DNA of 8,350 nt from Microbacteriaceae bacterium UBA1487 (GTDB lineage: Bacteria; Actinomycetota; Actinomycetes; Actinomycetales; Microbacteriaceae). The stretch covers positions 156,511-164,860 of the forward strand of contig DCRR01000011.1 in the NCBI GenBank assembly GCA_002325245.1, in the 5' to 3' direction. The notes beneath the pieces are model-generated. The model saw only the letters and a list, made by a program, of their open reading frames with translations. It had not been told where the DNA came from and did not search any database. Shown in pieces: positions 6,177 through 8,350 of this stretch (positions within the stretch are counted from its first letter, which is position 1; the number at the start of each line of letters is the position of its first letter). Made by a program: the position numbers and the translations under genes.

Positions 6177-6184
6177 AGCGCTCG

Positions 6185-7201
6185 TCAGTCGGCGTAGGGG
6201 TCGACCGTCACGAGGGTGAGGCGATCCCCGCGGGAGATGTGGATCTCGAACTCCATCGGGAACCGCACGTTGCGCTCGAGCGTCTCGACGCTGCCGTCGA
6301 AGATCGACTGCACCTCGACCGTCACCTGGGCGATGCCCTGATCGGGTCCGGAGTGCCAGCGCGGCTCCCCGCTCGTGCCGACGATGGTGATCTCCGGGTA
6401 GGCATCGATGGACCAGACGGGCTCACCGAGGACCCGGTTGTTGACGGTCTCGCCGAATGGGCATCCGGGCGGGAACAGCACCCGCTGCGCGGCGCAGTCG
6501 TCGAGGAACTCGCGGGCGGTGCGGTCGACCTCGGCGAGGAGGTCCTCGTTCGCGCGAACATCCACGGCGGCCTCGAGGGTCGTTCCGACCTGGTCGGCGG
6601 TGACCGTGACGGCGTCGCTCGTGAGCCACCGGCTGTCGTGCTGCAGCGTGTAGCGGCCCGGTACGAACACGGCGAAGCGGTGCGGGGCGGCGGTGATGCT
6701 CGCGGTGACAAGGTCGAGGTCGTTCACCTGCACGCGATCCTCGTGCTCAAGCGTGACGTCGAGCGTCGCGAGCGGGCTGACGACGAAGGCCCAGCTCGCG
6801 AACAGGCCTGCGGTCGTGCCGACGCGCTCCACCGTGAAGCGGGTTTCGTGCTCCTCGGTGCCGACCGTCCAGGTGGCGGTCACCTCGTGGCGACCGTCCC
6901 GGCTCGCCGTCTCGCGCACCTCGCCGAGCTCGAACGGCGCGAGCGCCGCGCTCGACAGGAGCGTGATGTCCGGGCTCACATCGTCGCTCGCCACCCCGGC
7001 AAGCGCGAGCGCTTCCGCTGCGTCGCCGCGCGCCAGCGCATCCAGGTAGATCCGCACGAACGAGGCGGCGCCGAAGACGGTCGCGTTTGCCGCGATCACG
7101 GCGCCCGTGCCGGCGAGGGTCAGCACCAGTGCCGCCGCCAGCCAGATGAACGCGCGGCGTCGAGCCCCGGTCGGGGCCGCGACGTCGGGAGCGGTGAGCA
7201 C
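6185..7201 (-). CDS. Hypothetical single-pass envelope protein with conserved-looking Cys pair
   Basis: I do not recognise a named family for this 338-aa protein. It starts with GTG (7199-7201). A short basic cytoplasmic end (RRR at 14-16) precedes one membrane helix (about 17-39) with no lipobox or obvious cleavage site, so most of the protein probably lies outside the membrane. Residues 46-70 (FVRIYLDALARGDAAEALAL) resemble the first helix of NTF2-like or DUF4878-type domains. The rest looks rich in beta strands with alternating hydrophobics. Only two cysteines exist, in DDCAAQRVLFPPGCPFGE (C236, C247), suggesting an extracytoplasmic disulfide. Codon use matches the neighbours. It is convergent with copD-ctaG and divergent from the helicase. 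The start is supported by a -10 element six bases upstream. The gene call is firm; the function is unknown. Confidence 0.85.
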   Translation of the reverse strand: MLTAPDVAAPTGARRRAFIWLAAALVLTLAGTGAVIAANATVFGAASFVRIYLDALARGDAAEALALAGVASDDVSPDITLLSSAALAPFELGEVRETASRDGRHEVTATWTVGTEEHETRFTVERVGTTAGLFASWAFVVSPLATLDVTLEHEDRVQVNDLDLVTASITAAPHRFAVFVPGRYTLQHDSRWLTSDAVTVTADQVGTTLEAAVDVRANEDLLAEVDRTAREFLDDCAAQRVLFPPGCPFGETVNNRVLGEPVWSIDAYPEITIVGTSGEPRWHSGPDQGIAQVTVEVQSIFDGSVETLERNVRFPMEFEIHISRGDRLTLVTVDPYAD

Positions 7202-7241
7202 AGTCGCATCCTACGGTCGTCGGACTGGGTAGCCTTGATGG
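7202..7241. promoter_or_regulatory. Divergent intergenic region with two candidate leaderless promoters
   Basis: On the minus strand TAGGAT (7213 to 7208) is followed by six bases and then the GTG of the envelope gene. On the plus strand TAGCCT (7230-7235) is followed by six bases (TGATGG) and the ATG of the helicase gene. Neither gene has a Shine-Dalgarno. At normal spacing each promoter's -35 region would fall on the other's -10, so the two may compete for RNA polymerase. The -35 sequences are poor matches, which is common in GC-rich actinobacteria. Confidence 0.5.
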
Positions 7242-8350
7242 ATGCCGCTGCCTGAGCTCTCCCCCGAGCAGCAGGCCGTCTTCGACGCCATCGAGTCGAC
7301 ACGGCAGCACATCTTCGTCACCGGTCGCGCGGGCACCGGCAAGTCGACCCTGCTCGAGCACCTGTCGTGGCGCACCTCGAAGCAGGTGGTGATCTGCGCC
7401 CCGACCGGGGTGGCGGCGCTCAACGTCGGCGGACAGACCATCCACTCGCTGTTCCGGCTGCCGATCGGCGTGATCGCCGACCACGACATCGAGCAGTCGG
7501 GCGAGCTGCGGAAGCTGCTGGGCGCGATCGACACCCTCGTCATCGACGAGGTCTCGATGCTGAACGCCGACCTGCTGGACGCGATCGACCGCTCGCTGCG
7601 CCAGGCGCGCGCGAAGCCGAACGACGCCTTCGGGGGCGTGCAGCTGGTCATGTTCGGCGACCCGTATCAGCTGGCTCCCGTGCCGGGCGATCCGGAGGAG
7701 CGCGCCTACTTCGCCGATCGCTACCGCTCGATGTGGTTCTTCGACGCGCGCGTGTGGGACGAGACCGAGCTGACGATCTTCGAGCTGGCGACGATCCACC
7801 GCCAGCACGAGCTGGAGTTCAAGACCCTGCTGACCGCGGTGCGGCACGGCGTGGTCACTGCCGAGATGGCGGGCCGCCTCAACGAGATGGGCGCCCGGCC
7901 CGCGCCCGACGACGGCACCATCACCCTCGCCACCACCAACGCGACCGTCACCCGCATCAACGGCAGCGCGCTGGCCCGGCTGCCCGGCGCCGCGAAGACC
8001 GCGGTGGCGGAGGTGAACGGCGAGTTCGGCGGCCGTGCGTATCCGGCCGATGAGCGTCTCGAGCTGAAGCTCGGTGCGCAGGTGATGTTCCTGCGCAACG
8101 ACACCGGAGGCGATGGGCGCTGGGTGAACGGCACCATCGGCGAGGTGGTGAAGATCGCCGACACGGTCACCGTCGAGGTCGACGGCGAGGGCTTCGAGGT
8201 GCAGCCGAGTACGTGGGAGCGGTATCGCTACACCTACTCCTCGGCGACGAAGACGCTGTCGAAGGATGTGGTGGCCGAGTTCACCCAGTTCCCGCTGCGG
8301 CTGGCGTGGGCCGTCACCATCCACAAGTCGCAGGGCAAGAGCTACGACCG
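7242..8350 (+). CDS. PIF1/RecD-like superfamily 1 helicase (3' end outside window)
   Basis: This ATP-dependent DNA helicase is cut at the window end after 369 complete codons. From ATG 7242 it reads LSPEQQAVFDAI (Q-motif-like, 6-17), Walker A GRAGTGKST (28-36), motif Ia APTGVAAL (53-60), Walker B LVIDEVSML (99-107), motif III GDPYQLAPV (139-147), TIHRQ (184-188) and, near the edge, VTIHKSQGKS (358-367). That last motif is the C-terminal RecA-fold motif of UvrD/RecD/PIF1 enzymes. A beta-rich insert (about 255-330, RLELKLGAQVMFLRND then WVNGTIGEV) precedes it, as in PIF1-type proteins. Such stand-alone helicases are widespread in actinobacteria and probably act in replication or repair. The start is supported by alignment and by a -10 element six bases upstream. 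A nearby ATG at 7238 is out of frame and stops quickly. Confidence 0.9.
   Translation, partial: MPLPELSPEQQAVFDAIESTRQHIFVTGRAGTGKSTLLEHLSWRTSKQVVICAPTGVAALNVGGQTIHSLFRLPIGVIADHDIEQSGELRKLLGAIDTLVIDEVSMLNADLLDAIDRSLRQARAKPNDAFGGVQLVMFGDPYQLAPVPGDPEERAYFADRYRSMWFFDARVWDETELTIFELATIHRQHELEFKTLLTAVRHGVVTAEMAGRLNEMGARPAPDDGTITLATTNATVTRINGSALARLPGAAKTAVAEVNGEFGGRAYPADERLELKLGAQVMFLRNDTGGDGRWVNGTIGEVVKIADTVTVEVDGEGFEVQPSTWERYRYTYSSATKTLSKDVVAEFTQFPLRLAWAVTIHKSQGKSYD

Noticed and set aside
6239..7255. 338-codon plus-strand frame opposite the envelope gene
   Set aside because: The minus-strand frame has a membrane helix, sensible composition and a promoter-supported start. The plus-strand translation is rich in Arg, Gly, Asp and Glu with no domain signal.
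6747..8324. 525-codon open frame on the minus strand across the helicase and the envelope gene
   Set aside because: It runs antisense to the helicase, whose motifs are intact, and overlaps the envelope gene in another frame. Its composition is shadow-like.
1..8350. CRISPR array, mobile element, tRNA or defence island
   Set aside because: There are no regularly spaced repeats, transposase or integrase motifs, terminal inverted repeats or tRNA-like folds. The helicase looks like a chromosomal PIF1-type enzyme with ordinary neighbours.

Overview
The window is GC-rich DNA from an actinobacterium. Its gene content, strong G/C bias at third codon positions, GTG starts and protein sequences fit Microbacteriaceae best. 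That family-level placement is inferred from general familiarity, not computed. No insertion sequence, phage gene, CRISPR array, tRNA or rRNA is visible. It looks like ordinary chromosomal core with one less familiar gene.

Layout. (1) Positions 1-2651: a zinc-uptake operon reading right. It holds the C-terminal part of a zinc-binding lipoprotein (znuA-like), the ABC ATPase (znuC-like), the membrane permease (znuB-like) and a Fur-family regulator (zur-like). The last two junctions are 4-bp ATGA overlaps. (2) 2652-2866: an intergenic region with a clear housekeeping-type promoter and a ~140-nt structured leader. (3) 2867-3581: rpmB-rpmG-rpsN, tightly packed. All three encoded ribosomal proteins lack zinc-binding CxxC pairs. 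A rho-independent terminator follows. (4) 3827-4111: an HU-type nucleoid protein with a very strong terminator. (5) 4200-6176: a CopD-CtaG fusion membrane protein for copper handling and cytochrome c oxidase assembly. (6) 6185-7201, reading left: an unrecognised single-pass envelope protein, convergent with the CtaG gene. (7) 7242-8350, reading right and cut by the window edge: a PIF1/RecD-like superfamily 1 helicase.

How the genes work together. The left part is a zinc-economy module: an importer, its likely repressor, and zinc-free versions of L28, L33 and S14. In other actinobacteria Zur induces such proteins when zinc is scarce. Here, however, the ribosomal genes have their own near-consensus promoter and I find no recognisable Zur operator over it. 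The adjacency is therefore suggestive, not proof of co-regulation.

The most notable pattern is at the right. Three separate genes (copD-ctaG, the envelope gene and the helicase) each have a TANNNT -10 hexamer exactly 6 nt before the start codon. This predicts leaderless mRNAs. Two of these promoters face each other in a 40-bp gap. I see no convincing new defence or mobile system.
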